In this document: positions 23,872-35,638 of the stretch, piece after piece | Layout of the letters: every line of letters begins with the position of its first letter | Numbering within the stretch: position 1 is the stretch's first letter | NCBI RefSeq assembly: GCF_040115645.1 | Contig: NC_089558.1 | Coordinates: 2,108,001-2,172,000 of the forward strand | From: Euwallacea fornicatus | Taxonomy: Eukaryota; Arthropoda; Insecta; Coleoptera; Curculionidae | Direction of reading: 5' to 3' | DNA length: 64,000 nt | Translations under genes and position numbers: made by a program | Notes under the pieces: generated by a model | Told to the model about the DNA's origin: nothing | The model's database searches: none | What the model saw: the letters and a program-made list of their open reading frames with translations, nothing else

Positions 23872-24673
23872 CGGGGTGTTATTTACGTAAGTGGCCAAAC
23901 TGCAAGGGACGCCTCTTTGAGTGATTCTTAAGGAGGAAAATTTATACAAACGTAGGTTCAGTAATGCTTCGTTTTCAAGATATAAGAGTGTAAAATGTTT
24001 TTTTTATCGTTAAATATATCAAAAAATCTCGTAAATAACAAGAAGATACTAATATGACGTTGAAATTTGGGGACAGTTTTTAATGTAATATAAATTTATA
24101 ATATATATATATATAATATAATATAAATTTTAACTTTTTTTATACTTAAACAAATGCTATAAGTAACACGAAGCTTAAATTAGTTGCTGAAAATACTTTC
24201 CCTTAACTTCTATATAAGCAACAGCTCGTTTAACATGGATTGCTGAACACGTCGAAATATTCCCGGTGTATATCTTATCTGATTACATGAATTCCGTGTG
24301 CGTTGGATTAGTTCTTCATTTTTGACAGGAGTTCTATAAACGATGGACTTTACACACCTCCAAAGGAAAAAATCTAACGGATTCAAATCTGGTAACTTAG
24401 GTGGTCATGACAATGGTCAACGAGGAAAATACATGAAACTTTTTAGAAAGTCAGGGGTTAATTAAATAACAATAACAGGCATAAATAACACCGCCAAATT
24501 TCAACAAAATCGGCTAAAGAATTTTTTAAATTTTAACGAAAAAATGAATTCGTCATCAATTTTGTGTATGTTGAAAACGAAGCATTATCGGATCCTTGTT
24601 TATATATATTTTCGTCTTAGAATCACTCAAAGAATTCACCCTTGAAGTTTGGCCACGTACTCAATTAACACTG
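23872..24673 (-). mobile_element. Long-TIR DUF4817-group transposon, 23.9 kb copy
   Basis: Arms around 23872-24060 and 24440-24673 are inverted copies sharing GTGGCCAAACT-CAAGGG, TTTGAGTGATTCTAAG and AATGCTTCGTTTTCAA. The right tip is followed by TA at 24674-24675. A transposase fragment lies between the arms on the minus strand. Confidence 0.75.
24200..24440 (-). pseudogene. DUF4817-group transposase, C-terminal fragment in the 23.9 kb copy
   Basis: The minus strand reads PPKLPDLNPLDFFLWRCVKS, IVYRTPVKNEELIQRTRNSC and TPGIFRRVQQSMLNEL in one frame. The SPDLNPLDFFLWG block, the VY.TPV...EEL stretch and the final RRV..S...R helix are the end of the DDE domain of this group. Confidence 0.75.
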
Positions 24674-25055
24674 TATGGTAATCGGCCCTTACGGGTCTAA
24701 ATACAAAGGGCATTACATATCATTATGGGGATATTTCGGGAAGAGATAGTACTCTGAAAACTAATTAAAAAAATGCTAATAGACCCATGGCAAAAATTTT
24801 CAATATACAGGAGGCAAATTTTAACATTTTTTCTCGTATACGTAAAAAAAAACGAAACAAATTACTAAAATGGATGAAATTCCACTATGGCCTAGATTAC
24901 AGCCCGGAATATGTGCGCTGGACTTTCTTAATTTGCATCATTAGATATATTTACAACTTTTATGAAAACGGTGAAAGATGCGGAAATAGTCAAGAGGCCT
25001 AAAACCTGAGGAATTCAAGAACGAATTTATATTAAACGTCAGAATGCATACAGGG

Positions 25056-25123
25056 CGTTCCAAAAAAATACAGAGCATAAAATAGTACGTAGTACATGAG
25101 GAAAAAGAAACCTAACACCCTGT
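25056..25123. repeat. Mini-element with ACAGGGCG/CACCCTGT tips
   Basis: CAGGGCGTTCC and AACACCCTG face each other about 65 bases apart, each flanked by TA. This looks like a strongly shortened member of the ACAGGGTG-tipped group. Too short for more to be said. Confidence 0.35.
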
Positions 25124-25203
25124 AAACAGCTCTCGATTATTTGCAATTTTTTTTATGAAAAAAAGTAGGTTTATGAAATTTCAAAGAGTTAACTCAAGAC
25201 GTA

Positions 25204-25432
25204 CAGGGTTGTTCCCAATATTTTTCCTCGACCGGAAAATCTTTATTATTGGAAATAGAAAAAAAAATGGTTGAAATAAATGTTTTAGTTTTATATTGTG
25301 AATTATCAGAATCCGCGATCGGATGAAAAGAACGAGCATCGTAAAGCTGTCCAAAAATGACAAGTTGTGTTTTTTTAAATAGAACACCCTGTATATTTGT
25401 ATCGTTTTGGAATCTGCTCGCTTCCCTGATGT

Positions 25433-25501
<69 letters not shown>

Positions 25502-26077
25502 TTGTTCTAGCCAATGTTAAACTCTTCAATTTTAGTTCTTCTGCAAAATCGTTACTACTTAAAACTTTTCGATACAATTTTGTACAGGCCAGTTTTGAGA
25601 GGTGGTCAATCCAGTGGCGTGCACAGATTTTTCCTAAAAAAATCGCTAATACGATTTATTAAAATTTTGCTCCTAGAAACTGTCATAGTAATCCTTGAAT
25701 TTTCTATCAACCGGGCCATTTTTGCCGAAAATATGCAGTTTATCAAACTCTATAATTAAAAAAACTCCAGGCTGAATCGCACAATCAATGAACTTTTTAC
25801 AGGCAGACACCGAAACAAACGGGTCACACTATATGTGTATTTGAAATCAGGGAGGCGAGCGGATTCCAAAAAGGTATGAATATACAGGGTGTTCTATTAA
25901 AAACAAAAAAAACACACAACTTGCCATCTTTTGACAGCCTCACGATGCTCGTTTGTTTCATCCGATCGCGGATTCTGACGATTCACAATGAAGACTAAAA
26001 CGTTGGTCTTAGCTATATTTTTCTATTTCCAACAACAAGGATTCTAGGGTCGAGGGAAAACACGGGGAGTGACCCTG
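25204..26077. mobile_element. Foldback element, 25.2 kb copy, split by a microsatellite
   Basis: Arms of about 230 bases (25204-25430 and 25845-26077) are inverted copies sharing TATTTTTC-TCGACC, TCCGCGATCGGATGAA, TACAGGGTGTTCTATT and the GCGAGC-GATTCC block. TA lies outside both ends (25202-25203, 26078-26079). The core holds a CA/TA microsatellite and no recognisable transposase. An open frame at 25194-25577 rich in alternating Y-I and V-C is microsatellite translation. Confidence 0.8.
25433..25497. repeat. Compound (CA)n(TA)n microsatellite
   Basis: About 13 CA units run directly into about 19 TA units. It lies at the inner edge of the left arm of the 25.2 kb foldback element. Confidence 0.95.
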
Positions 26078-26079
26078 TA

Positions 26080-27700
26080 CACGAGAAAATGGCAAAAATG
26101 TGAAAACATTTTCCGCCTTGAATGACCGAAACTGTGTGCTTTCCACCACAGGTTAACTGACGTTTTTTTAATATTTTGCGGAGCGCCATCGTCTCCTGAA
26201 ATGCTTCAACGACGTGTTACGCGCCGCATTTTGAAGTGAAGAAAGTGAAGAAAGCGAAGGAAGAAGCGGCACGAAATGATATCAACAATTAAAATTAAAA
26301 TTAAGGAGCTCAGCCGTGTTTCTAAGACAGCTTAATCAAAGAACCCTAAATACCTGAGGGCCTTTTTAGATGCAGAAAGAAATAATTAAACATGCATTAG
26401 TATGCAAATGAAGGTCGTCGCCGATGCAATTAATGTAATTAAAATTAATTCCGACGACACCTTAACGACTGCTGGTTTTAATTACGTGCCAACAACTTAT
26501 TTTAATTATCAAAAATGTATCATGTCGCCTGTCGCTTTCAGATTTTATCGATTTTCTTCATTTGTATGCCATTTACATTCTTTTCTTTTCCCCTCTTTAT
26601 TTACGTATGCGTTATGCGTTCCCACAGTAGTGGCCGCAGGACGGACTGGATAAGATGTGGAATTTCCAAGAATTGACGAATGGAAAAGGAGCGAGCTTGT
26701 TTTGAAATTTCATCGACGGGAACAGGCATGAGGGCAATTAAGCCGCATCATGGTTGCTCATCAAACGTGTGAAGAGATAACTCTCAACTGGCAAGAGCGG
26801 ATTTATCGACTGTTTTACTGCAGAGCTGACGACCTTTTGGTATTATAAATAACTGGAAACTTATACTTAATTTCGTGACATCCAATGCCATATCGCATTT
26901 TAGCGTCACATCTGGCATGGGACAATATTTCACTCAAAAGTGGTGTCCAACAAGTGCTTCGACAAATAACCAGGTTCAAACTCGCCGAGGCGTCAACTAG
27001 CTGTGTCAGCAGATGTTAATATATGTGCCACACTAATTGGTACTTCATAATAAATTAGAGGAAATATTTGGAGGTACGACAGCCAAGAATGGTTATGGAC
27101 CTTTAATGCACCGATAAACTGGAGGAAAAAATGCATGCATATTTATGAAGAAATGCCACGGTTAAGTGGATAGTGGTTGGGATGACTGATGTGACGTATC
27201 GACTTAAAGTACCGCGTACTAAATTGGTTTGGTTTATGGAAAGTCGATGCAGTGGCTGGAAGCGTCCAAGAATAACCCGAATAGATTTTTATCGCGATCT
27301 TCACTTTCTTGACGGTGCTTCGCAACAAAGATGCCCGTACCATACGTGGAAAAGTACCTGGTAGGCTGTAATCAGCTTTATAGCACCGGCCATAATAAGA
27401 GCTCTCCATGCCTGGCGCAGTGCACTTTCGTATAATTATAATCTGGTTGCCCAATTTTCTTCAACCTGCTCGAATTGGGCTCACCCACAGAGCCCGCTAA
27501 CCACGCCTATTTGTTGAACAAGTTAATTATGAATTAGTGAAGGTGACCACTCGGTGCACCTTTGGAACGGCAAAACTACAAGGAGGAAGCCAAGTCAGAG
27601 GTGCAGTGGGTCAAAAAGACGTCCGTACACCGGGATTCATTTATTTGCATCTTAAAGCAGTTTCGTAATTCGAAAAACAATTTAAGTCATAGAAAATTCA
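26080..27700. other. Intronic sequence, nothing recognised
   Basis: No gene or repeat recognised. Open frames near 26402-26653 and 27143-27454 lack recognisable content. Confidence 0.3.
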
Positions 27701-27887
27701 CATACAGGGTGTCTCTCAAACATACTGGGGGATTCGGGGCTCGTAGAAACAAGTTTTAGAACGGATAAAGCTCGGTTCGAAGTCGCTTCGTTTCCGAGAT
27801 ATAGGGTGTTCAGTTCGTCATAAAAAGATTTATTTTTATATTTCACAAAAACGGCTCGGGATGGGGACATAAAATTATACACACATA

Positions 27888-28565
27888 CAGTCACTCAAAA
27901 AAGTATTCATACAGACGGAAAAAAATTCTGTAAACCGTAACTTTTGACTGATTTTTTTCAAATTTTGTATAATGAAAATTCAAACCGAAACTTAATTTGC
28001 GTAATTGAGCAACTTTTGAAATTTTAACTTTCAGAGTGTTTTTCAGCGTTTAAAAAAAACTCCGTTTTGAAAACTTCTTGTGCGGTGGAAATTTTTCAAT
28101 GTGGTTTTAACATTCTTGTAGAGGGGATTTTTCTTCATATATCCTGAAAATTTGATCAAAATCGAACAACAAATAAGGGAGTTGCAGCTTTTTGCAAAAA
28201 TGTCAAAGTTTCGTCATTTTGCGCGAAAATCGTCACTCTTTGGCGTTTTTGACGACTTTAAAAAGCTGCAACTCCCTTATTTGTTGTTCGATTTTGATCA
28301 AATTTTCAGGATATATGAAGAAAAATCCCCTCTACAAGAATGTTAAAACCACATTGAAAAATTTCCACCGCACAAAAAGTTTTCAAAACGGAGTTTTTTT
28401 TAAACGGTGGAAAGCACTCTAAAAGTTAAATTTTCAAAAGTTGCTCAATTACGCAAATTGAGTTTCGGTTTGAATTTTCATTATACAAAATTTGAACAAA
28501 ATTAGTCAAAAGTTACGGTTTACAGAATTTTTTTTCGGCTATACGGATACTTTCTTGAGTGACCG
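27888..28565. mobile_element. Tc1-type palindromic MITE (foldback), nested
   Basis: Arms 27888-28198 and 28262-28565 are near-identical inverted copies of about 300 bases around a short centre. Tips are CAGTCACTCAA-AAAGTAT and its inverse ending TTGAGTGACCG, with TA on both sides (27886-27887, 28566-28567). It has no coding sequence: the open frames inside are arm sequence. A transcript through it would fold into a hairpin of about 300 bp. Confidence 0.85.
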
Positions 28566-28639
28566 TATATTATACTTTCTATGTGTGTAAGTGCTGAGTT
28601 GGCCCTTGCAAGAAGGTCTTCTTGACTCACGAATTGGTC

Positions 28640-28790
28640 TGTTATAAGTTAACGATGTGATGTCAGCATTTACATACATAAAAACTATTCCTGGAATCTT
28701 CCATAGGGTCTGTGAGTCCGCGAATCGACGGTGCAATGCTTGTATTGAGAAAAATGGCCGAAATTTTGAAAATTTCTTGTAAAATATTTA
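28640..28790 (+). pseudogene. DUF4817-group transposase, C-terminal end
   Basis: The plus strand reads KTIPGIFHRVCESANRRC, then NACIEKNGRNFENFL and a stop near 28790. This matches the group's ending (PGIF.RV..S..RRC..CIE.NG..FE.LL). Sequence before it is too eroded to align by eye. Confidence 0.7.
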
Positions 28791-29854
28791 TCGTTTGTTT
28801 TCTATGTATTTTATATTGATTTATATGCGTTTACATAAAACATTTTGTTATCATACGGGTAGTTTACTTCTTCTAGTCAAAATCGTTAATTTGTGGACAA
28901 TCCACTGGACGAAAAATGTTTGTCTTCATGTCCTCCGCCTCTGCTAGAATAAAATTAAATTAATGTCCCCTAAATAATTCCAAAAAACGTCATTTGGAAA
29001 CTTATAACGGTTTTTTGGTAGTTTCATGAGTGCGAAATAGTTTTTTTTCGTTTCGAAACGGCTACTTGAGCAACAAAACACTAAAAGGCCGTTTTCATTA
29101 AGAATGAATGAAATATTATGAAAAAAATATTCGTTTTAATATCGTATTAAAAATCAGTGGCATACCATTTTCTCATTAAAAATATCCCATCAAATGGCCG
29201 CACAGACGCCACTGGTGTAAATGACACTAGTGTGCCTGCTCAGGGCCGTGCTTTTACTTCTATTTTAGGACGTTTATCTCGCCATGGCGTGTCCCGGATT
29301 TTGCGTCCGCATCCCAAACCGTCTTTGAAATATAAGGAAAAAATTGATGAAAGCTTAAATAGTCTGTATATTGAAAACGAGGCGATTTCGGAGCTAACTT
29401 TATTCGCTCTAAATAATTGTTTTTATGAGCTCTACGTCTCCCTGAAAGATTACGGGTATGTTTATGAAACACCCTGTAATTCCACAAATAAGGCTTCATT
29501 GCACAGAATTGTGAAAAATATAACCCGGAAACTGTCTCGTTCTTAGTGGAAAATGAAGAGAAATGTTTTGAGGTATGCCCAAAGTCGTCCGAATTCGGAA
29601 AAATAATTGGAAAAGTTCACATGAACTTACACGTTTTAAAGCTTCGTTACCGAATATGAGGTGTTAGAGTTTGAGATTCTTTTAATTTTATTTCATAGAA
29701 ACCAACTTTTTCCAGATATCAATTTGAAATTTTGCACGTAAACTACTGCAGTCGAACTTCGTTATAAAGAACACGGAGGGACCAAAAATTTTGTTCGCTA
29801 GAGTCGGGCGTGCGTTATATCCGACTCTAGTTAATATACATATGTGCAGTGTGT

Positions 29855-31665
29855 TAACTTTATTTTTTGAAAAAATTCTGTATCGATATGACAGGATTTT
29901 TAGCAAAATTGCTTAGACATGTCAATTTTTATTTTATCCGATAGACACTTTTTGGGTAGCATTGCGATGCTACCAATGTCAACCCCTTAGCAGGGGTGAG
30001 AGGTACCCTTAAAAGTTTAAATGGAAACGGGGTTCAAGTGATAAATCATTTTAAAGATCTTTTCACTCCGACTTTATCTAACATATTATTTTTCATCACA
30101 GAGCAAATAAACATTAAAAATAAACAAAATTTCAAATAATCAAATTATTATTTCGTTTAACTTAGCAACTGTTCGAAATGTTCATCGCTGACTTCTTGGC
30201 ACAGCCCTGAACGGTGATAGAACCCATCTTTGATATTTTCTAAAGTATTTTAAGTAATTTGCCTGATTTCTTGTCTAATACTTTCTTTAAGTTCGTGAAT
30301 ATCATGTGGTTTCGTATTGTAAACCTTCGATTTCGGATATCCCCATGAAAAGAAATCGAGAGGGGTGAGATCGGGAGATTTCGGCGGCCATTCTATTAAG
30401 CCTTTATTTCCTATCCATCGATTTGGAACAGTTTCATCTAGGTGTAAGCGAACATTACGAACAAAATGTGATGGTGCTCCATCTTGTTGTAACCAAATCC
30501 GTTCGTTCGGAATGTCTAGATTTACGTCACTAGGGGACAAATTAGATAGTTTAGGAACTAGTTTGTCTTCAAGGAATCCTAAATATCGCTGGCCATTTAA
30601 ATTTTCATCGAAAAATATTGGTTCTTATGTTCGGTTCCCTATGGTTCCCGTCCGAACATTTGTTTTTGCAGGGTACTGAATGTGACCTCTCATCTAATGA
30701 GGATTCACTGCAGACCAATGTCGTCGATTTTGTTTATTGATATGTCCATTTAATGTAAAAGATGCAATTAATAATTAAAACCCATTCCATAGATATTTCT
30801 AATTGCAGAACAGCATTCATTATGCTTTTGCAAAATTCAGCTCGTTCATCTCCATCGTCCCGAGGCAATTCTTGATTTATTTGCATTTTATAAGGCCGAA
30901 TATTTGCATTTTTCAATATTTTCAAAACGGGTGTACCACTGATTAAATTTTGACGAGCTATCTGCCGGGCTGGTCTAATCGAGTTTTATTCTAATGCCAA
31001 AAGTGCGTTAATTTGTGCATAGTCAACATTTTTCGTGGTCTGTTCCTTGGGGTGTTTCTCACATGATCAAGATGTCTAATTTTGGTTTTGTATTTTACTT
31101 ACGGTCCCTTGATAAATGGGTGGCAAATCGGGACGCTTGCGTGCAAATGATCTAACTACCCCATTTTGTGTCCGCACTCTGTCGCCGTGTCCGAGAATTA
31201 TTAAAATTTCGATTTTATGAAATTCAGTTAATTAAGGCATTATTCGCAATTTTACAACTTACGTGAAGTACTGATTTTCTGTACTAAACGAAATGAACTG
31301 GGTTTTGTATTGAAGGAACACTCAGATTATTGTGGCATATCAGGAACGTTCTGTAAACAAATTTACAAGTAAATAAACAACATTTAAGGGTTAAAACAAT
31401 TAATTTTTAGTGTTGTTTTGCTCTACGATGAAAAGTGATATGTCAGATGAAGTCAAGTTGAAAAGATTTTTAAAACGATGCGTTACTCGAACCCCCTTTC
31501 CATTTAGACTTTCAAGGGTAATTGCCGCCCTAGCTGAGGGGTTGACATTTGTAGCATCAGAAAACCACCAAAAAGTGCATCGGGGAAAATAAAAATTGAT
31601 ATGTTTAAGCAATTTTTCTAAAAATCAAATGCCACGTAAATATCGATCTTATTCCAGTTAAATTT
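29855..31665 (-). mobile_element. Inner long-arm DUF4817-group transposon
   Basis: Inner arms at about 29855-30115 and 31405-31665 are inverted copies sharing ATTGCTTA-ACAT-TCAATTTTTATTTT, CACTTTTTGG, GATGCTAC-AATGTCAACCCCT and TTTAAATGGAAA-GGGGTTC. They enclose the best-preserved transposase of this group in the window. It lies within the pogo-like tips, so it entered after them. Confidence 0.65.
30160..31130 (-). pseudogene. DUF4817-group DDE transposase, nearly full catalytic part, disabled
   Basis: Reading right to left on the minus strand with stops and frameshifts: IARQNLISGTPVLKILKN, NIRPYKMQINQELP, ERAEFCKSIMNAVLQ, a stretch with NGHINKQNRRHW, FFDENLNGQRYLGFLEDKLV, WLQQDGAPSHFV at the second catalytic aspartate, NRWIGNKGLIEWPPKSPDLT, PLDFFSWG and HELKESIRQEIRQIT. 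The second and third catalytic positions (QQDGAP and SPDLTPLDFF) survive in the open frame 30250-30540. The DUF4817 part expected upstream, beyond 31130, was not recognised. Confidence 0.8.
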
Positions 31666-32914
31666 GCCACACTGCGTAACACGTTCGTCTTAACTGAAGC
31701 TAACTGTGTCCACTTGAAAGGTGGTTGATTAGGTGTGAACCAAACCTAGACGTATTTGCATTAATTATGTACAAGGCCAAATGGACATCGACGGATTTGA
31801 AGATTACTCCAGTCTCAACATCGTATATTAATAAAATGCAGTTAATCCGGTCCAAAATCAAGTAAAATCGACTACGATTAAATTCATGGGAATCCCCCGG
31901 CGTCGATAACATCCCGAGAAAAAAATACCCCAAAAACTAACCCACTAAATTCTTCTGGGTGGTATTTTATATAGACATTAGTTTGTTATTACCGATCGCA
32001 CCTGTAATTTCTTCCTCGAAAAGCGTGCGCTAAAACCCACCGTTCGTTATAAATGTTTTCGACATGTCTGAACAAGAATAACACGTAATTAAATAGAGAC
32101 TTTGCACATTCATGACATTTAGTTCGTTAAAGCCGACCGTTCGTTGAAGCTAAGCGTTCGTTATAACCGAGTTTGGGTGCATTTAGAATATACACGAGTC
32201 GATATAACAAACCGCTGTGAAAATCTGTAGGGTGTTACATTTTCGGGGGTCAATCATCGTTTCACGAGCCGTCACTCTTCGGTGGGGCGCCACTGATCTT
32301 TAGTGGCACATCTTTTGGACTTCTTGCTTGATTCGGAAATTGTTTTTCCTCTTGGATTTTTTTCGCCGTTTTCCCGCCATTTGCGAACGTACCGGCGAAC
32401 TCGCACCAATTTAATATTAATTTTAATTGACCGGCGAGTCCTCGCTATAAACTATTTTAAAGAGGCATTTCAGCAATTTTAATTATGTGGAAACAGATTT
32501 TCACGACTTGTTACATCACATCATGTAGATTCTAAATAGTAATGTAGCTGCAAAATTTCAAGTTGATATCTGAAAAATGTGGCCAACTGTGAAATTAATT
32601 TTTTTTGTTAATCTAAAAGTTTAACACTCGGAATTCGGTAACGAAGCCTTGAAACAAACAGGCTCATGTGAACTTTTCTCATTATTTTTTCCGAGTCCTA
32701 TCGTCTTTTAAATTTTCCCGATTAAAATCTGAAAAACCCTGTAAGTATGTGCACTTTTTTGCCCATGAAATAGATTTTTTGTTACATTTTTCAGAGATTT
32801 GACCGCTAAGGTCGATAAATTAACACAACACGTTGTTATATTGTACAATTGTGGTTATTGTCTTTTTAGGATTATTTCAAAACCTGGCCCTAGTTTATGC
32901 CTAATTTATTCTAC

Positions 32915-32925
32915 AGGGTGCGGCA
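32915..32925. repeat. Solitary ACAGGGTG tip
   Basis: CTACAGGGTGC about 60 bases left of the 32978 element matches the tip of the long-TIR group. No partner arm was identified. Confidence 0.3.
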
Positions 32926-32977
32926 TGGGAATCGAATGTTTTTGAAATGGTCATAGAATTGTTAGTTTCCATATATA

Positions 32978-33668
32978 CAGGGTGTTTCCTAACTACGTGT
33001 AAAAAATTTAAAGGCGTAATCCTCGACTGATTTTGAGTCGCAAATGTCTAATAAACATATGTCCGCAAATGCCTTGTTTCCAAGATACAGGGGGTTGAAA
33101 TGTGACAAGAAAAAGAGATTTTATTTCCAAAATAACTCAATTTGGGTGTTTGAATTTTAGAAAAGACAATTTTTTGGGGGAATGCTTTAATGATTAATTA
33201 TAAGAATTGCTGAAAATGACCACCATTACTCATAATAATTACTCATCATTAAGGTTTGGTGGTTTGGAAATGCGCCTCGCTGCCAAACACTTACCATCAG
33301 CAAGGCCGTAAACAAAAACCATATTGGCCATTTCTTGATTAGTGTAATTGGGCATTTGAAAAATTTTCAAAACTGAGGTATAATCTGATTTTTGGGACAC
33401 AGAACTAAATTCTTTCACTTTAGAGAGTAAAACACCAAAATAACACTGACTATCTTGTTTATAATAGTGGAAGTAGCAAAAAAACTAGCAATAAACAAGT
33501 TAGTAAATACCACCAAACCTTTAGAAACCTTTTTCAACGTCTTTCAGTCAACACCCTGTATTTTGGAATCAAGGCATTTGCGGACATATGTTTATTAGAC
33601 ATTTTTGACTCAAAATCAGTCGAGGATTACGCCTTTAAATTTTTTACACGTAGTTAGGAAACGCCCTG
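32978..33668 (-). mobile_element. Foldback element with DUF4817 core, 33.0 kb copy
   Basis: A 691-bp element with TA on both sides (32976-32977, 33669-33670). Arms of about 110 bases are almost identical inverted copies (CAGGG-GTTTCCTAACTACG, AAAGGCGTAATCCTCGACTG, CATATGTCCGCAAATGCCTT). The core carries only a DUF4817 start on the minus strand. No DDE sequence is present. Confidence 0.85.
33239..33355 (-). pseudogene. DUF4817 start of a transposase, truncated after 38 codons
   Basis: From ATG at 33355 the frame reads MPNYTNQEMANMVFVYGLA, then DGKCLAARR..., and stops after 38 codons. The MPN start, ANMV-VYG block and following Ala-Ala pair match the open frame in the 58.9 kb element. The second half of DUF4817 and all of the DDE domain are missing. 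Confidence 0.65.
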
Positions 33669-33721
33669 TATAGCTGTTTTTTTTATTGTAACAGCATGGT
33701 CGAAAACACGGCATTTTACCA

Positions 33722-34040
33722 TCATGAACAGAAAATTACATCTGGCATGAGCTGTCCATTCTCGTTGACGCAACGTTGAAGACATTCAAACAACCTGGCT
33801 TCCACCCTTTCCGGCGGGTCTCCGTTGATTTCGGTGATTTGACGTCGGATTGCTTTTAACTCTTCTAATGAACGAGGCTTAGCCTGGCAGACACGTGCCT
33901 TCGGATAAGCCCACAAAAAGAAGTCGCATGAGGAGAGATCGGACGACTGAGGATCCCATAAAGTGCCACCAAATCTGGAAATGGGACTCTTTTTCAGAAT
34001 TGAACCTCCTGATCGTGGACTGTTAACCAAACGTAAGTCA
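33722..34040 (-). pseudogene. DDE transposase C-terminal fragment
   Basis: The minus-strand frame reads ISRFGGTLWDPQSSDLSSCD, FFLWAYPKARVCQAKPRSLE, ELKAIRRQI, RVEARLFECLQRCVNENGQ and LMPDVIF. This is the order LWPPRSPDLS-CDFFLWGYLKS-VY--KPR-LEELK ... RL..C...NG.HL.DVIF seen in insect IS630/Tc1/mariner transposases near the DUF4817 group. It abuts the foldback element ending at 33668. Upstream sequence is eroded. Confidence 0.7.
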
Positions 34041-35003
34041 CGCGTGGCAATAGAATCGTTCCGATTAATGCCGAGTCTGCGACGGGACTCGCTCCGAGCC
34101 GCACTCCCGACAAAACAATCGCAAACGCCTGTTCAATCTCCCAACTTCCACAACGGCTCCATGGTGCCCACCGAAGGACACCAACAAAATGCTGTGAGCC
34201 AGAGAATGAAATACCTGCCGAAGCACAATTGTAAATGATTCCCCCCATTCCATTGTAAATTTGGTGTAATTGGACCCTTCCATTGTAAATGATCGAATAC
34301 TACCCGTTCTGAAAACGCTTCGTGCCCACGCCGCACGCCATACAACTATCTAGGGGGACTACGACGTCGGTAGCCGTTACCGGCGGCCGTAGAGACGAGC
34401 TACGGAATCTGCTACGGCTGCTTCGTCCCGCACCATGCGGCCCTTCGAAATCGAAAAACGTCCGGTCGAGATGGAATTTGAAGAAGTGCGAACAAATCCC
34501 CTTCAAGGGCCGAACCTCCGTCGGCTCACTTTAACCTGGACGTAGAAAAACGGAGAAGCGGAGGCGGACGATGTGAAGAATTTTTTGTCGGCGTTGAAGA
34601 GGCTAAAACTAGAGTCGTAATGCATGCGAAGCAGGCAAGGATTGGCGGTGTGAAGCTGAAAAACCAGCGCCGATTTTAATCAAATAACCATCTAAACCAA
34701 TCAGCAAATAAAAACCGTTCTTAAGTAATCGCGTTTAAAAAGAAATAACCGGCCAGATGGTCGTCATTTTCTGATACGTGATTGGATTGTTACTTACAAT
34801 AAAATTAGAGCGTTAAATTGTTACGAGGGCCGGTTCTGGTTACGTCCAAGGCAAAAAACGGGCAGGACGACAAATGATGGCTACGACCCGATGTTTTATA
34901 GATTCTTCACACATATAAGGCTACATAACTTTCGATGCTACCTGGAGATATACGGTCACAATGTCCAGTTGAATTTTATTATTGTAATTTGTCCGTCTCG
35001 GGG

Positions 35004-35024
35004 AAAAAAAAAAAAAAAAAAAAA
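35004..35024. repeat. Poly(A) run
   Basis: A run of about 21 adenines after a short GC-rich stretch. It might be the tail of a retroposed sequence on the plus strand, but no source or target duplication was identified. Confidence 0.6.
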
Positions 35025-35600
35025 CCTGCCCCCGTGCGTATTGTGCGGTTTCGGAAGATGGTTCTCACACGTGTGACACGCAGCAAATTGGTACCTCAAA
35101 TGGGAGGTGTAATTCTATGCAACTTTAACAGATTTTTATTGGCCGAAGTGCTTGGATTCGACATAATTGATCGCTCTTGAATGAAATGCAAGTGCTTAAG
35201 TTTCTTGCGTTCTTGCTTAATGGCCATAAATATTCCGCTAGCGCTGCGCAAATTCACTGGGAATAGGAAAGGGCTACTTTATTGGCTATTTATTACGTCG
35301 ATGGGTGGATCAATTAAATTTACTACTTGCGGAATGCAATTAGTGCAAAAGCGTAATTTCCTATAGCCGTCTAATTACTTTTCGCATTGCCACTTTGTAT
35401 TGCGAGGCAGGATGCACTGCGCCGTGCACAACAACAATTCTTGCAGACACGCACGCAAACAGATTGCGTCACATATCGCACCAATTCACAATTTCAAACA
35501 GTTCGCCTCTTTATTTGGACTAGCAATTAGTCTGCACCCCAATACGTATTAACCTCTCCGGGTTAGATGTGGACGAGTGTGGGGTGTGTTTATCGTTAAA

Positions 35601-35602
<2 letters not shown>

Positions 35603-35633
<31 letters not shown>
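35603..35633. repeat. (TA)n microsatellite
   Basis: About 15 TA units. Confidence 0.95.

Positions 35634-35638
<5 letters not shown>

Larger units (their letters stand above)
27705..29476 (+). mobile_element. Long-TIR DUF4817-group transposon, 27.7 kb copy, with nested insertion
   Basis: The left arm from CAGGGTGTCTC at 27705 to about 27885 and the right arm ending CACCCTG at 29476 are inverted, diverged copies. They share AACATAC, GAACG-ATAAAG-T, TCGTTT-C-ATATA and ATATTTCA-A-ACGG-T-GGGATG. TA flanks both ends (27703-27704, 29477-29478). A separate Tc1-type palindrome sits at 27888-28565, and a plus-strand transposase remnant ends near 28790. Confidence 0.7.
29750..32217. mobile_element. 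pogo/Tigger-like element (inferred from its ends)
   Basis: The left tip CAGTCGAACTTCGTTATAAA is typical of pogo/Tigger-type terminal repeats. The inverse right tip near 32217 reads CAGCGGTTTGTTATATCGA. Copies of TTCGTTATAA or close variants recur at about 32040, 32130 and 32158. No pogo transposase was recognised: the minus-strand frame at 31700-31933 may be a remnant but could not be assigned. The boundaries coincide with the inner limits of the outer arms. Confidence 0.45.
29525..32741. mobile_element. Outer long-TIR element of the 29.5-32.7 kb stack
   Basis: Outer arms at about 29525-29749 and 32520-32741 are inverted copies sharing TCGGAAAAA-TAAT, GAAAAGTTCACATGA, AAGCTTCGTTACCGAAT, CAGATATCAA-TTGAAATTTTGCA. 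The right tip is AACCCTG followed by TA. The inside is occupied by a pogo-like element and a further long-arm transposon. Confidence 0.65.

Noticed and set aside
25181..25662. Frames rich in alternating Tyr-Ile and Val-Cys or His-Thr
   Set aside because: Translation of the (CA)n(TA)n microsatellite.
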